From DAOUJI01 sp965224415 (GTDB lineage: Bacteria > Chloroflexota > Dehalococcoidia > Lucifugimonadales > JAGWBF01): a stretch of 64,000 nt of DNA. Each line of letters opens with the position of its first letter. The stretch's first letter is position 1. The stretch is from NCBI GenBank assembly GCA_965224415.1, contig CBDCZB010000005.1:372001-436000 (forward strand), given 5' to 3'. The notes below the pieces were generated by a model. That model had not been told where the DNA came from and did not search any database. It was given only the letters and a program-made list of their open reading frames with translations. The translations under genes were made by a program, and so were the position numbers. This document shows, piece after piece, positions 25,770 to 34,614 of the stretch.

Positions 25770-26600
25770 CTACGAAACTTCGATCTCCAGACGACAATGG
25801 TCACTAGGCCCCCACTCGTCTGGTCTGTTGAGGGCGGCCACAGCGACGGAGTCCGACATCCCTACAGACACGAAGACGAAGTCGAGTTGGCGGGTTGCCG
25901 TGGCTGGAGTCTGGAGATTCGAGGAATACGTGGGAACGTTCTTGCTCAACTTGGGAAGCTCATCCGGCCACGGGTCAGCCTGTCTCCCACGAGGGGCCTG
26001 GGGGCCCTTGAAGTCGAGTCCCAACGCCTCCATTCTCGAAAATATCGTCTGATAGCGTGCAGCGAAATAGGGGTCGCCGTGCTCTCCGTAGCCATGCAGG
26101 ACATTCAGGTCGCCCGCAGCCAAAACCCGGTGCCGTTTCACGCTTCCTATGAACGCCGATAAGTCGGAAATCACACGGTGAGCCGATACATCAGAAAGTA
26201 TCCAACTGCTTCCGGTAGAACTGTGGGGCGATGTCCAGGGCGAATACATCGACACGGCGATGAAAGGTTCTCCATCTGGCGGCGTCACCTTAGCGACAGA
26301 CAGTGTTCCAACGCGGCTGACTGCCAACTCTCCAAGACCCGCTTCTTCCAAAGGTTTCTCAACAATCCACTCTACGCGAACCCGGTCCGATAGCTTGACA
26401 ACGGCAGTTCGCCATCGACGAGGCCGGTACACGTCTTTTCCGCCAGTCAGCCAAGGCCCAGGGTTGACCTCCACGCGCTGGGCTACGTCCGAAGGGGGTT
26501 CCGCCGCCTCCTGAAGCAGTGCGATGTCAGCGTCAGTCTCAAGCAGGGCGTACCAAGGCTCCGCTCGGTGGGCTATGTTCCAGGAGATTATTTTCACCAC
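25770..26600 (-). CDS. Endonuclease/exonuclease/phosphatase family protein
   Basis: This 276-residue EEP-fold protein begins VKIISWNIAHRAEP with the N-terminal Asn ligand, then ADIALLQEA (Glu ligand), AAGDLNVLHG (the GDxN motif), RQLDFVFVSVG and the C-terminal PDEWGPSDHCRLEIE (SDH). All catalytic motifs are present. GTG start codons at 26600/26597. The substrate could be a nucleic acid or a phosphoester. Some lineages use such proteins with mobile DNA, but nothing here shows that. Confidence 0.85.
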   Translation of the reverse strand: MVKIISWNIAHRAEPWYALLETDADIALLQEAAEPPSDVAQRVEVNPGPWLTGGKDVYRPRRWRTAVVKLSDRVRVEWIVEKPLEEAGLGELAVSRVGTLSVAKVTPPDGEPFIAVSMYSPWTSPHSSTGSSWILSDVSAHRVISDLSAFIGSVKRHRVLAAGDLNVLHGYGEHGDPYFAARYQTIFSRMEALGLDFKGPQAPRGRQADPWPDELPKLSKNVPTYSSNLQTPATATRQLDFVFVSVGMSDSVAVAALNRPDEWGPSDHCRLEIEVS

Positions 26601-26734
26601 CCTGCCCCTATACGTCTGTCGAGGTTAGGGCCTTCTCATCCGTAGACGCCCTATGCCGCGACCGAAGACTCCGCTGAAAGCGGGAGGAAAAACACACTCC
26701 CAGCCTGTTTAGGCGACATCTATTCGTTCGAACA

Positions 26735-27880
26735 TCATTTCCCGGGAACCATCTCCAGGAAGCGGTCGAAGACCTCTTCGTTGTCGCGGGGGCCTGGGGA
26801 GGCTTCCGAGTGATATTGGATGGTCAGCACGGGAAGGTCCACGTGCCTCATTCCTTCCACCGTGCCGTCGTGGAGATTGACCTGGGTAACCTCCAGACCC
26901 GACGGCAATGACCGAGGGTCGACGGCATAGCCGTGGTTCTGGGCCGTAATGTGGACCCTGCCAGAGAGGAGGTCCTTCACGGGATGGTTTGCTCCCCGGT
27001 GTCCGAACTTGAGCTTGAAGGTGTCGGCGCCAAAAGCGCGGGCTATGACCTGGTGCCCCAGGCATATCCCCATCAACGGGACTTTGCCTATCAAGCTCCT
27101 GGCAGTCCCCACCAGCCCGTCCAGGAGGGCAGGGTCCCCTGGGCCGGGAGAGAAGAGCACGCCCGAGGGATTCAGCGACATGATTTCCTCGGTGGTGGAG
27201 GAACCCGGGACTGCGACCACCTGGCAGCCCCGGCTGTTCAGGAGCCGCAGGATGTTGTACTTGAGGCCCATATCGGTGACCACGATCCGCCGTTCGTTTC
27301 CGGCGGTTGCGTCGGGGTTGTGGTTCCAGGAGTAGGGTTCAAGAGTTGACACTCTGGACACGAAGTCCTGGTCGTCGTACCTGGGCAGGTCTCTGATTCT
27401 GGCCAAGGCGCCTTCCGGCGCTATCTCCTGGAGAAACGTGGAAGACTCGTTCCCTACGCGGCTGGCGTCGCCATTGTCGGGCTGGATTATCCCCATCATT
27501 ACGCCCCTGGTGCGTAGGCGGCGGGTTATCGCCCTGGTGTCCACTCCCTGAATGGCCGGAATGTTTTGAGACTCCAGGAAACTGTGAAGGCTCATGTTGC
27601 TCAGGCCGTGGCTAGGATAGTCGCAGTGCTCTCTTACCACCAGCCCGGCCACCTGAATTTGCCGGGACTCGAAGTCGTCGGGATTGATGCCGTAGTTCCC
27701 GACCAGGGGATAGGTCAACACCACGATTTGCCCGGCGTAGGACGGGTCGGTCAGGACCTCCTGGTAGCCGGTCATGGAGGTGTTGAAGACGACCTCCCCA
27801 TGACCGAGAATGGCGGCTCCCAGGGCTTCGCCCCGGAAGGACGCGCCGTCTTCCAACGTCAGATAAGCCGTTTCAGCCAA
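26735..27880 (-). CDS. carA: Carbamoyl-phosphate synthase small subunit
   Basis: CarA is the glutaminase subunit, channelling ammonia to CarB for carbamoyl phosphate. The 381-residue protein has the N-terminal domain (LTLEDGASFRGEALG, NTSMTGYQEVLTDPSYAGQI). The class I glutamine amidotransferase domain follows with VPLMGICLGHQVIARAFGA (nucleophile Cys), and the His/Glu of LTIQYHSEASPGPRD. Its start is 23 bp after the pyrB stop, so pyrR-pyrB-carA form one operon. carB is not adjacent; the next gene is unrelated. Confidence 0.96.
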   Translation of the reverse strand: MAETAYLTLEDGASFRGEALGAAILGHGEVVFNTSMTGYQEVLTDPSYAGQIVVLTYPLVGNYGINPDDFESRQIQVAGLVVREHCDYPSHGLSNMSLHSFLESQNIPAIQGVDTRAITRRLRTRGVMMGIIQPDNGDASRVGNESSTFLQEIAPEGALARIRDLPRYDDQDFVSRVSTLEPYSWNHNPDATAGNERRIVVTDMGLKYNILRLLNSRGCQVVAVPGSSTTEEIMSLNPSGVLFSPGPGDPALLDGLVGTARSLIGKVPLMGICLGHQVIARAFGADTFKLKFGHRGANHPVKDLLSGRVHITAQNHGYAVDPRSLPSGLEVTQVNLHDGTVEGMRHVDLPVLTIQYHSEASPGPRDNEEVFDRFLEMVPGK

Positions 27881-27903
27881 TAACCGCTACACCGTTCTCA
27901 TTC

Positions 27904-29280
27904 TTAGTTTTGGCCCCTCCCTTGAGAGGCACGCAAGGCTTCAGCCGGAGCTGCCTGTTCGTCCGTGTAGAAGGTGTACGCGCCAAGGTCCGACGCCTCC
28001 GCGGGGAGCTTGTCTATGGGCTGACGAGCCTCTCCTTCGGGATAGGAGAAGTGCGAGGGACGGACGACCCGCTCACAGTAGCAGCAAATAAACCTTAGTA
28101 CCGGGGCCGTGCGCACTGTAAATCGGGCTGTTGTGCTTGGTGGCTCGTTGCTCACGGCGCAGGATGGATTGTCGCATCTGATGTTGCCAGGAACGTCAAC
28201 GGGCGACCCGTCATCGCTGTCAGCGCCTTCTCCGCCTGTCCTCCAGGGATGAAGGCCCAGCATCAACAATATGAGAGCCATGCGCACGGGCACACCGTTC
28301 CTGGCCTGTTCGAAGTACTTGCTCCGGCTGTCCGTGTCCACGTCGGTAGAAATCTCGTCCACCCTGGGCAGGGGATGTAGTACGACAGCCTTGGAAAAGT
28401 CGGGTTGCTTCAAGACGTCGGCGTTGATTCGCGGGTAGCGCCCAGTGGCTGCCTGACCCTTGCCGGAGGAATCCCTTTCGGCCTGCCGACGGGTTATGTA
28501 GAAAGCCAGGGAATCGTCTTTACTCAACTGCAACTCGGCAGACCCGAAGAGCGTGAGGCTGTGGGGTTCGGTTGGAGTCATGTATATTGCGTCAACAAGG
28601 CCTCCGTCGGCGCCGGAGTCGTCACTGTACAGGGCCGACAGTCCGGCGTGGCGGACTTCATGGGTGGGTATTCCATATTCTGTCTCTATTTTGTCAACTA
28701 CGTGCTCGGGCAGTCCCAACCCTTCCCCGGGCAGGCATATCACCGTGGAGCCGAACCTGAGAAGAGCGTACACTAGGGAATGAACGGTGCGGCCGTTCTT
28801 CAGGTCCCCGCACAGGACGATTTTGCGGCCTTCCAGCGTGCCGAATTCCTTGCGCAGGGTGTAGAGGTCCAGCAAGGTCTGGGTTGGATGCTCGTGGCCT
28901 CCATCGCCCGCGTTGATGACCGGCACCTCGCTGTAATCGGCGGCCAGACGGGCGGCGCCTTCCCAAGGGTGGCGCAGCACGATGAAATCCGAGTACGCGC
29001 TCCATATCCTGATCGTGTCTGCCAGGGTTTCGCCCTTTTCGACGGACGACGTGCGGGGATCGGCGACAGTTACAGCGGAGCCTCCCAGACGTTTCATGGC
29101 GGCCTCAAAAGAACCCCGTGTTCGGGTGCTGGGCTCCAGGAACAGGCTCCCCATGATTTTCTTGGAGGCCAAGCCATAGAAGCTGTCCCGGTCAGCCTCA
29201 ATATCCTTGGCAAGGTCGAGGATGTCTTCTATCTGGCCGACGGACAAGTCGTCGATGGAGACCAGGCTGCCTTTATACAT
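27904..29280 (-). CDS. pyrB: Aspartate carbamoyltransferase with fused PyrI-like zinc domain
   Basis: The catalytic chain forms N-carbamoyl-L-aspartate in pyrimidine synthesis. The 458 residues have the carbamoyl-phosphate loop SLFLEPSTRTRGSFEAAMKR, GDGGHEHPTQTLLDLYTL and HPLPRVDEIS. After an acidic linker comes a C-terminal domain with CDNPSC and CCYCERVV (CxxxxC...CxxC), matching the zinc domain of the regulatory chain PyrI; the N-terminal effector domain of PyrI is missing. An internal insertion of about 25 residues (ERDSSGKGQAATG region) precedes KAVVLHPLPR. ATG 29280 overlaps the pyrR TAA. Feedback control by the normal PyrI route is unlikely. Confidence 0.92.
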   Translation of the reverse strand: MYKGSLVSIDDLSVGQIEDILDLAKDIEADRDSFYGLASKKIMGSLFLEPSTRTRGSFEAAMKRLGGSAVTVADPRTSSVEKGETLADTIRIWSAYSDFIVLRHPWEGAARLAADYSEVPVINAGDGGHEHPTQTLLDLYTLRKEFGTLEGRKIVLCGDLKNGRTVHSLVYALLRFGSTVICLPGEGLGLPEHVVDKIETEYGIPTHEVRHAGLSALYSDDSGADGGLVDAIYMTPTEPHSLTLFGSAELQLSKDDSLAFYITRRQAERDSSGKGQAATGRYPRINADVLKQPDFSKAVVLHPLPRVDEISTDVDTDSRSKYFEQARNGVPVRMALILLMLGLHPWRTGGEGADSDDGSPVDVPGNIRCDNPSCAVSNEPPSTTARFTVRTAPVLRFICCYCERVVRPSHFSYPEGEARQPIDKLPAEASDLGAYTFYTDEQAAPAEALRASQGRGQN

Positions 29281-29864
29281 TAGGAGGCGCCCTCCCACCG
29301 CCGTTGGTGGACCAAGCTGGAGTCGAGGACCACTTCATCGCTGCCATCCACTTCGGCGACCCTGACTCTCACTGTCTCCCCACGGCTTGTGGGGATGTTC
29401 TTTCCCACGTAGTCAGCCCTGATGGGAAGCTCCCTGTGTCCCCTGTCCACCAGCACAGCCAACTGCACCCGCCGGGGCCTGCCCAGGTCCGTAAGGGCGT
29501 CCAGGGCCGCCCTGGCCGTGCGCCCGGTGTAGAGCACGTCGTCCACCAGCACGATGCGTTTTCCCTCGACTTCCATTGGCGAGCCTTCGGCCACGGCCCT
29601 GAGCCTGGGTCTCGGAATGTCATCTCTATAGGGTCGGATGTCCAGCTCATACACGGGAGTTTCCGCGTCTTCGAAAGTCTGTATTGCGTCCGTGATGCGC
29701 TGGGCCAGGGGAAGACCCCGAGTGCGTATTCCCACGAGGGCCAAGTCTTCGACACCCTGGTGGCGTTCGACTATCTCGTGGGCGATGCGCGAGAGGATTC
29801 TCCGGATGCCGTTGGAGTCCAGGACCACGCTTGCCGCAGGTTGTACAACTGGTTGTCCGGCCAT
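29280..29864 (-). CDS. pyrR: Bifunctional pyr operon regulator / uracil phosphoribosyltransferase PyrR
   Basis: PyrR binds pyr mRNA in response to UMP/UTP and has some UPRT activity. The 194-residue protein has LVGIRTRGLPLAQRITDAI, the PRPP loop VLVDDVLYTGRTARAALDAL and PRRVQLAVLVDRGHRELPIR with the RNA-binding basic patch. ATG is at 29864. Its Shine-Dalgarno (AAGGG) lies inside the 3' arm of the leader terminator, so termination and start-site masking are linked. First gene of pyrR-pyrB-carA. Confidence 0.95.
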   Translation of the reverse strand: MAGQPVVQPAASVVLDSNGIRRILSRIAHEIVERHQGVEDLALVGIRTRGLPLAQRITDAIQTFEDAETPVYELDIRPYRDDIPRPRLRAVAEGSPMEVEGKRIVLVDDVLYTGRTARAALDALTDLGRPRRVQLAVLVDRGHRELPIRADYVGKNIPTSRGETVRVRVAEVDGSDEVVLDSSLVHQRRWEGAS

Positions 29865-29865
29865 G

Positions 29866-29895
29866 AAAAAACCCTTGCCGACGCTGACAAGGGTT
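29866..29895 (-). terminator. Intrinsic terminator of the pyr attenuator
   Basis: AACCCTTG (29888-29895) and CAAGGGTT (29870-29877) form an 8-bp stem with a 10-nt loop followed by a run of six T, ending one base before the pyrR ATG. The 3' arm contains the pyrR ribosome-binding site. Confidence 0.85.
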
Positions 29896-29958
29896 GCATT
29901 GCTCCCTAAGGGAAGGGGTACGGGCTTAGAGCAGCCGCCTTGCCAGCCTCACGGGACT
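29866..29958 (-). promoter_or_regulatory. PyrR-binding attenuator of the pyr operon
   Basis: On the minus strand the leader RNA carries AGTCCCGTGAGGCT (29945-29958), an exact match to the PyrR-binding loop consensus ARUCCNGNGAGGYU. About 50 nt later comes the terminator. In the known mechanism PyrR-UMP binding frees the terminator hairpin to form. The sequence between can pair alternatively as an antiterminator, though I did not fold it numerically. Confidence 0.88.
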
Positions 29959-30006
29959 GAATTAAAGGATTGGCTTCCGACTATTCGGTTTTGGTGGTTG
30001 AGAGGC

Positions 30007-30035
30007 ATCTTATCAGGGCGGAACGCCGTCCGCAA
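30007..30035 (-). promoter_or_regulatory. Promoter of the pyr operon
   Basis: On the minus strand TTGCGG (30030-30035), 17 bp, TAAGAT (30007-30012) with TG at the extended -10 position. The leader would be about 135 nt to the pyrR ATG, enough to hold the PyrR-binding loop and terminator. It is divergent from the liv-like operon. Confidence 0.6.
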
Positions 30036-30150
30036 GGGAATCCCCCCAATCTAAAACATTTTGTCGGGCAGGTATTCAAGAAACGTTAAAATAGCGCTAC
30101 CATACTCGGAAGGCGACGTAATGAGCATTCTGCCTAGCAGGAGGTGTTCC

Positions 30151-31332
30151 ATGCGACTTTCATCTTTTTTGACGAAGATTGTCTTGCTGGGGCTGCTGGC
30201 GGTACTTGCATCAGCCGCCATAGCTTGCGGTGGGGATAATGGGGACGACCCCTTCCGGATAGGCGTGATGGAATCTCTCACGGGCCCAGGCCAGACCTAC
30301 GGAACCGTGGCCGTTCAATCCAAAGAGATGGCCGTTGAAGAGATTAATGCTGCGGGCGGCATCAACGGGCGCATGTTGGAGCTCATCGTAGAGGACTCCA
30401 AATGCGCCGCCCAGGACTCGATTACCGCATACAGAAAACTGACCGATGTGGACGGGGTCAAAATCATCCTCGGCACCTCCTGCAGCGGAGCCATGCTGGG
30501 CGCCGCTCCCCTGGCTGATGAGGACGGAGTGATAATGTTCTCCGGCCTGGCCACCAACCCCGACATCGCCGACGCCGGCGACTACATCTTCCGGACCTCG
30601 TTGAGCGACCTCCAGTTGGGCATCGACACTGGCAACGTCATGTGGGCGGACGGCGCGCGTAAGCTGGCCACCATCACAGAGGCGACCGACTACGCAGAGG
30701 GCGTCAGGCGGACGACCGTCGAGCAGTTCCAGAAGCGGGGCGGCGAATTGGTCGCGGAGGAACGCTACGCGTCCGACATCACCGACTTCAGGACCCAACT
30801 GACCAAGCTGCTCAATGAGAACCCGGATGCGCTCCACATAGCGGCCCAGTCCGAGTCCTCCGGCGGCACGATTGTCAAGCAAGCTCGGGAGCTGGGCTAC
30901 GATGGGCCGATGTACTCCGAAGTGGTTCCTGTCGGAGCAACCGCATTGGAGATAGCGGGCGACGCCGGCACCGGCGTAAAGGCCATTCTGACCGACCTCG
31001 ACCCCAACAACACCAAGGCCCGGGAAATGCTTGCCAACTTCCGGGAACGCTACGAATACGTCACCTTGGCTTGGTACATAGGCTCAGCGTACGATGACGT
31101 GTACATCACCGCCGAGTGCCTGAAGCAGACCGGCGACGACCAGGATGCTGACGGTTTCAGGGACTGCATGTATGACATCACCTGGAGCGGGACGATTGGC
31201 GACAACTACAGCTTCGACGAAAAGGGCGAGGTCGTCGGCCTGTCCAACGTCGTCGTAGAGGTGCTGCCGCTGGCCGAGAGGACCGAGGAGAACCAGGGTT
31301 ACAAAGTGTTGGGGCCCGCTCCGACTCAGTAA
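30151..31332 (+). CDS. Branched-chain amino-acid-type ABC transporter substrate-binding lipoprotein
   Basis: This is the extracytoplasmic receptor of the importer encoded downstream, 393 residues. The start is ATG 30151 with AGGAGGTGTTCC before it; an earlier in-frame ATG is not RBS-supported. A signal peptide MRLSSFLTKIVLLGLLAVLA ends in a lipobox AAIAC, so the mature protein is lipid-anchored. The mature part is a Leu/Ile/Val-binding-protein-like periplasmic-binding type I domain: RIGVMESLTGPGQTYG, EINAAGGINGR, GSACSG-like GTSCSGAML. The ligand could be an amino acid, amide or aromatic acid. Confidence 0.92.
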   Translation: MRLSSFLTKIVLLGLLAVLASAAIACGGDNGDDPFRIGVMESLTGPGQTYGTVAVQSKEMAVEEINAAGGINGRMLELIVEDSKCAAQDSITAYRKLTDVDGVKIILGTSCSGAMLGAAPLADEDGVIMFSGLATNPDIADAGDYIFRTSLSDLQLGIDTGNVMWADGARKLATITEATDYAEGVRRTTVEQFQKRGGELVAEERYASDITDFRTQLTKLLNENPDALHIAAQSESSGGTIVKQARELGYDGPMYSEVVPVGATALEIAGDAGTGVKAILTDLDPNNTKAREMLANFRERYEYVTLAWYIGSAYDDVYITAECLKQTGDDQDADGFRDCMYDITWSGTIGDNYSFDEKGEVVGLSNVVVEVLPLAERTEENQGYKVLGPAPTQ

Positions 31333-31348
31333 AGTCAAGGAATAGCCG

Positions 31349-32764
31349 ATGGGCCGGCGTAGCTGGTCCATCGGCGTATCCCGGAATCGTCCGGCTGAAG
31401 TTCCTTTGGGGGTCCGCTTGATTGTACGCGGTGTCGGCTCGGGCAGGCTCCTTGCCATCACACTGGCAACGATGGCGGTGGCCTATGTCGTCTGGAAGAT
31501 AGCCCAGTCTCCTGAGCAGGCCACCCAGTTCGCCTTCAACGGGCTGTCAGTGGGGGCGATTTACGCTCTGCTGGCCATCGGGTTCACCCTGGTCTACAGC
31601 ACCGTCTGGTTCTTCGACCTGTACTACGGCGCCGCCGCCGCTATAGGCGCCTACGGGGTCTTCTACCTGAGGTCCCATGACACCTTGGGGGGCCAGTACG
31701 AGGTTAACGAAGTCTACGTTAACGTGTTGTTCGCCGCGACGGCTGCCGGAGTGGCCGCTTGGGCCCTAAACACCAGCGTGCCAACTCGCCTCCGGGAGCG
31801 GTTCAAATCAGCCGTGCGTCCGGCCATCGGACTGCTGGCGGCGGGCATAGGGGTCTACACAGGTTTCGTGCTCTCCTACCCCAGCGAATTGAACCTATTG
31901 CTCGCCCCTGCCATCGGCGCGGTGACGGGAGTTGTGGCCCTCTGTATGCTGCACCGAGGCTTCCGGCTCATATCCGACGGCGGCGTTCCCTGGGAATTCC
32001 TGACCGTCGCCGGGATTGGGGCGGCTGTTCTCGGAGGGTACTGTGGATACTTGGTGGCCAATGCCCCAGGTTCGCAGCTCTACCTGAGCTGGGGGGTGTC
32101 TTGCCTGATGGCGGGCACTGTTGGCCTCGCCCTTTATCGGGGGATGTACGTGTACATGCGGGCGCGGGCACGGTCTCCCCTAATCATGCTGGTGGCGTCC
32201 CTAGGGGTCCTGCTGGCCCTGACCGCCGCAATCACCATCGTATTCCAGACTGCCGCACGCCCCCTGCCTGAGGCGTTCGGGAACGAACCCTGGACCGTCG
32301 GGGGAGCCAACATCAAGGGGTTCAACGTATTCACTATCGGGGTGGCCCTGGCAGGCTTTGTGGCCCTGTTGCTGGTCCTCAAGTTGACAGCGTTCGGAAA
32401 GGCCGTGCGGGCCATCGGCGACGATGAAGAGGTGTCCAAGGTGGTGGGCATCAACACCACAGCGATAATTGCAGCAGTGTTCTTCATAGGAGCCGTCTAT
32501 GCGGCTATGGCCGGAATTCTAACCGGCCACGACACAGCCATACAGCCCAGAATGGGCCTGCTGCTCCTCTTGAAGGGCTGGATTGCGTCCGTGGTGGGTG
32601 GCATCGGAAACCTCTACGGCGCCATCGTCGGCGGATTCACTTTGGGAATGATCGAGCAGTTCGGCATATGGGACCTGGCGGGAGAATGGAAGGACGTCAT
32701 ATCCTTCATTGTACTGATCTTGTTCCTATCGTTCTGGCCCAGAGGTCTGCTGCCCAGGAAGTGA
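31349..32764 (+). CDS. Branched-chain amino-acid-type ABC permease (LivH-like, extended)
   Basis: This is one transmembrane half of the importer, in the LivH position. At 471 residues it is about 150 longer than usual LivH. The core has FNGLSVGAIYALLAIGFTLV at the start, ARSPLIMLVASLGVLLALTA, RAIGDDEEVSKVVGINT (the EAA-like loop) and GGIGNLYGAIVGGFTLGMIE. The extra material, roughly residues 110-250, holds three or four further hydrophobic segments between the first helices and the ASLGV region. The ATPase-contact loop is intact. It follows the receptor gene by 16 bp. Confidence 0.9.
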   Translation: MGRRSWSIGVSRNRPAEVPLGVRLIVRGVGSGRLLAITLATMAVAYVVWKIAQSPEQATQFAFNGLSVGAIYALLAIGFTLVYSTVWFFDLYYGAAAAIGAYGVFYLRSHDTLGGQYEVNEVYVNVLFAATAAGVAAWALNTSVPTRLRERFKSAVRPAIGLLAAGIGVYTGFVLSYPSELNLLLAPAIGAVTGVVALCMLHRGFRLISDGGVPWEFLTVAGIGAAVLGGYCGYLVANAPGSQLYLSWGVSCLMAGTVGLALYRGMYVYMRARARSPLIMLVASLGVLLALTAAITIVFQTAARPLPEAFGNEPWTVGGANIKGFNVFTIGVALAGFVALLLVLKLTAFGKAVRAIGDDEEVSKVVGINTTAIIAAVFFIGAVYAAMAGILTGHDTAIQPRMGLLLLLKGWIASVVGGIGNLYGAIVGGFTLGMIEQFGIWDLAGEWKDVISFIVLILFLSFWPRGLLPRK

Positions 32765-32794
32765 CGGCGTGAAGAGGGAATCGGGAGAATTGGA

Positions 32795-33823
32795 GTGCTG
32801 ACGAGTCTTAGGCGCGATCCCAAAACGCTTCTGGCGTCCGCCAGGGGCAACATAGAGCTGTGGGCGAACCTGCTCATCGTCTCGTGGGCCATCGGGTTTA
32901 TGCTGTGGCAGGGCGTCGGATTCGCCATCGCCATAGGAACAGTGTTCGGCATCTGGGCGATACTGGCGGTGAGTCTCAACCTGGTGGTCGGCTTCACTGG
33001 GCTGCTGTCGGTCGGTCACATCGGCTTCTTCGGCATTGGCGCCTACACCACCGCGATTCTCACCTCGGAAGCGTCATACGACCAACTGCGCACGGGGGCG
33101 ATACCCACCTTTGATTGGCCGTTCTTTGCAGCTCTGCCCGTCGGTATGGTCCTGGCCGGTCTGGTGGCCATCGTCGTGGGAGTCGTGTTCAACCGGTTCA
33201 GGGACGACATCTTCGTCCTGGTTTCCTTTGGATTTGCCATTATCAGCTTCAACGTCTTCCTGAATTGGCGGGACCTCACGCGGGGCGCATTCGGCATCCA
33301 CGAAGTGCCACGCCCCGCCATAGGAGGGTGGACGTTCAACGGGGAATTGGAGTTCCTGGTCCTTGTGTTGGTGTTCCTGGCGGTCATCATGCTGATTTCC
33401 TGGTTCATCGTGACCTCGTCCTTCGGGAGGGTGCTAACCGCCATACGGGAGGACGAGCAAGCCATTGGAGTGTTCGGCTATCAGGCGACCCATTACAAGC
33501 TGGCGGTGTGGACCATCTCAGCCATGATGGCGGGGCTGGCTGGCGGTCTGTTCTCTGCGTGGACCAGCTTCGTGGACCCCAACTCCTTCATTCTGCTGGA
33601 GTCCATGCTGCTGATCGCGATAGTGATACTAGGAGGCTTGGCGACCATATGGGGCTCACTGCTGGGCGCAATGGCCTTCGTGCTGTTGGAAGAGGGGATG
33701 CGTTTCATACCCGGCCTGCCCACGGAGTACATCGGCCAGGCTAGGCTCGTCATTCTGGGCTTACTGCTGGCGCTGCTTATGCTGTTCAGGCCCCAGGGCC
33801 TGGTTGGGAGGTACAGGCTATGA
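32795..33823 (+). CDS. Branched-chain amino-acid-type ABC permease (LivM-like)
   Basis: This is the second permease, 342 residues, starting at GTG 32795 after GGGAGAATTGGA. It has VSLNLVVGFTGLLSVGHIGFFG, FRDDIFVLVSFGFAIISFNV, TAIREDEQAIGVFGYQATHYKL (the coupling loop) and GGLATIWGSLLGAM, all LivM hallmarks. Its TGA overlaps the next ATG (ATGA), so it is translationally coupled to the LivG-like ATPase. Confidence 0.93.
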   Translation: MLTSLRRDPKTLLASARGNIELWANLLIVSWAIGFMLWQGVGFAIAIGTVFGIWAILAVSLNLVVGFTGLLSVGHIGFFGIGAYTTAILTSEASYDQLRTGAIPTFDWPFFAALPVGMVLAGLVAIVVGVVFNRFRDDIFVLVSFGFAIISFNVFLNWRDLTRGAFGIHEVPRPAIGGWTFNGELEFLVLVLVFLAVIMLISWFIVTSSFGRVLTAIREDEQAIGVFGYQATHYKLAVWTISAMMAGLAGGLFSAWTSFVDPNSFILLESMLLIAIVILGGLATIWGSLLGAMAFVLLEEGMRFIPGLPTEYIGQARLVILGLLLALLMLFRPQGLVGRYRL

Positions 33824-34581
33824 ACGAAGGACCTGCCCAATCGGGCGAGACGTTCGCCTTGGAGACCGTCGCAATCTCCAAGCGCTTCGGCGCCGTTCAC
33901 GCGGTTGACGAACTCACTGTGTCCATCCCCGAGAAGGGAATGACCAGCATAGTCGGTCCCAACGGGTCGGGGAAGTCCACCCTGATAAATCTGTTGACCG
34001 GCACACTGCCCCTGGACGGCGGGATTGTGATTATCGACGGCACAGTCCTCAAAGAGGTGAAGGCCCACGAGAACCCCGCCCACGGCATAACCCGCACGTT
34101 TCAGGAGGTGCGGCTCTTCGACCAGATGACCGTGTGGGACAACGTCATGGTGGTCCTGACCAAACGCAAGCTCTTTCCTGCTCTGTTCGAACGGACCAAA
34201 TCCGCCCATCGGGAGAAGACTGCGGCCGTCCTGGAGGACGTGGGCTTGTGGGAAAAGCGAAACGACCTGGCCATGAACCTGTCTTATGGCCAAAGGAAAC
34301 TGCTGGGCATAGGACGCGCCATGGCGATGGGCGTAAAGACCTTGATGTTCGACGAGCCCTTCGCTGGCCTCTTTCCCCAGATGCTGGAGAAGATGAAGGG
34401 CCTGATGAACCAGATGAGGGAAGACGGGAACACCATCATACTCATCTCCCACAACATGGACATAGTACGGGAGCTGCCGGACCACTTGATTGTGCTGGAC
34501 AGCGGCAAGCTCCTTGCCCAGGGAGACGTGCACGAGGTGTTGAGCCGCCCGGAGGTGATAGAGGCATACCTGGGAGTCTAG
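33820..34581 (+). CDS. ABC transporter ATP-binding protein (LivG-like)
   Basis: This cytoplasmic ATPase of the importer has 253 residues. Walker A is GPNGSGKSTLINLLTG, Q-loop RTFQEVRLF, signature LSYGQRKLLGIGRAMA, Walker B LMFDEPFAG and H-loop ILISHNMD. The LSYGQ signature and long helical insert are typical of LivG. It overlaps the permease stop by 4 bp and is followed 33 bp later by the LivF-like ATPase. Confidence 0.95.
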   Translation: MNEGPAQSGETFALETVAISKRFGAVHAVDELTVSIPEKGMTSIVGPNGSGKSTLINLLTGTLPLDGGIVIIDGTVLKEVKAHENPAHGITRTFQEVRLFDQMTVWDNVMVVLTKRKLFPALFERTKSAHREKTAAVLEDVGLWEKRNDLAMNLSYGQRKLLGIGRAMAMGVKTLMFDEPFAGLFPQMLEKMKGLMNQMREDGNTIILISHNMDIVRELPDHLIVLDSGKLLAQGDVHEVLSRPEVIEAYLGV

Positions 34582-34614
34582 CCCACCGGCCAAGAATCAC
34601 TGTGAGACGCAAGA

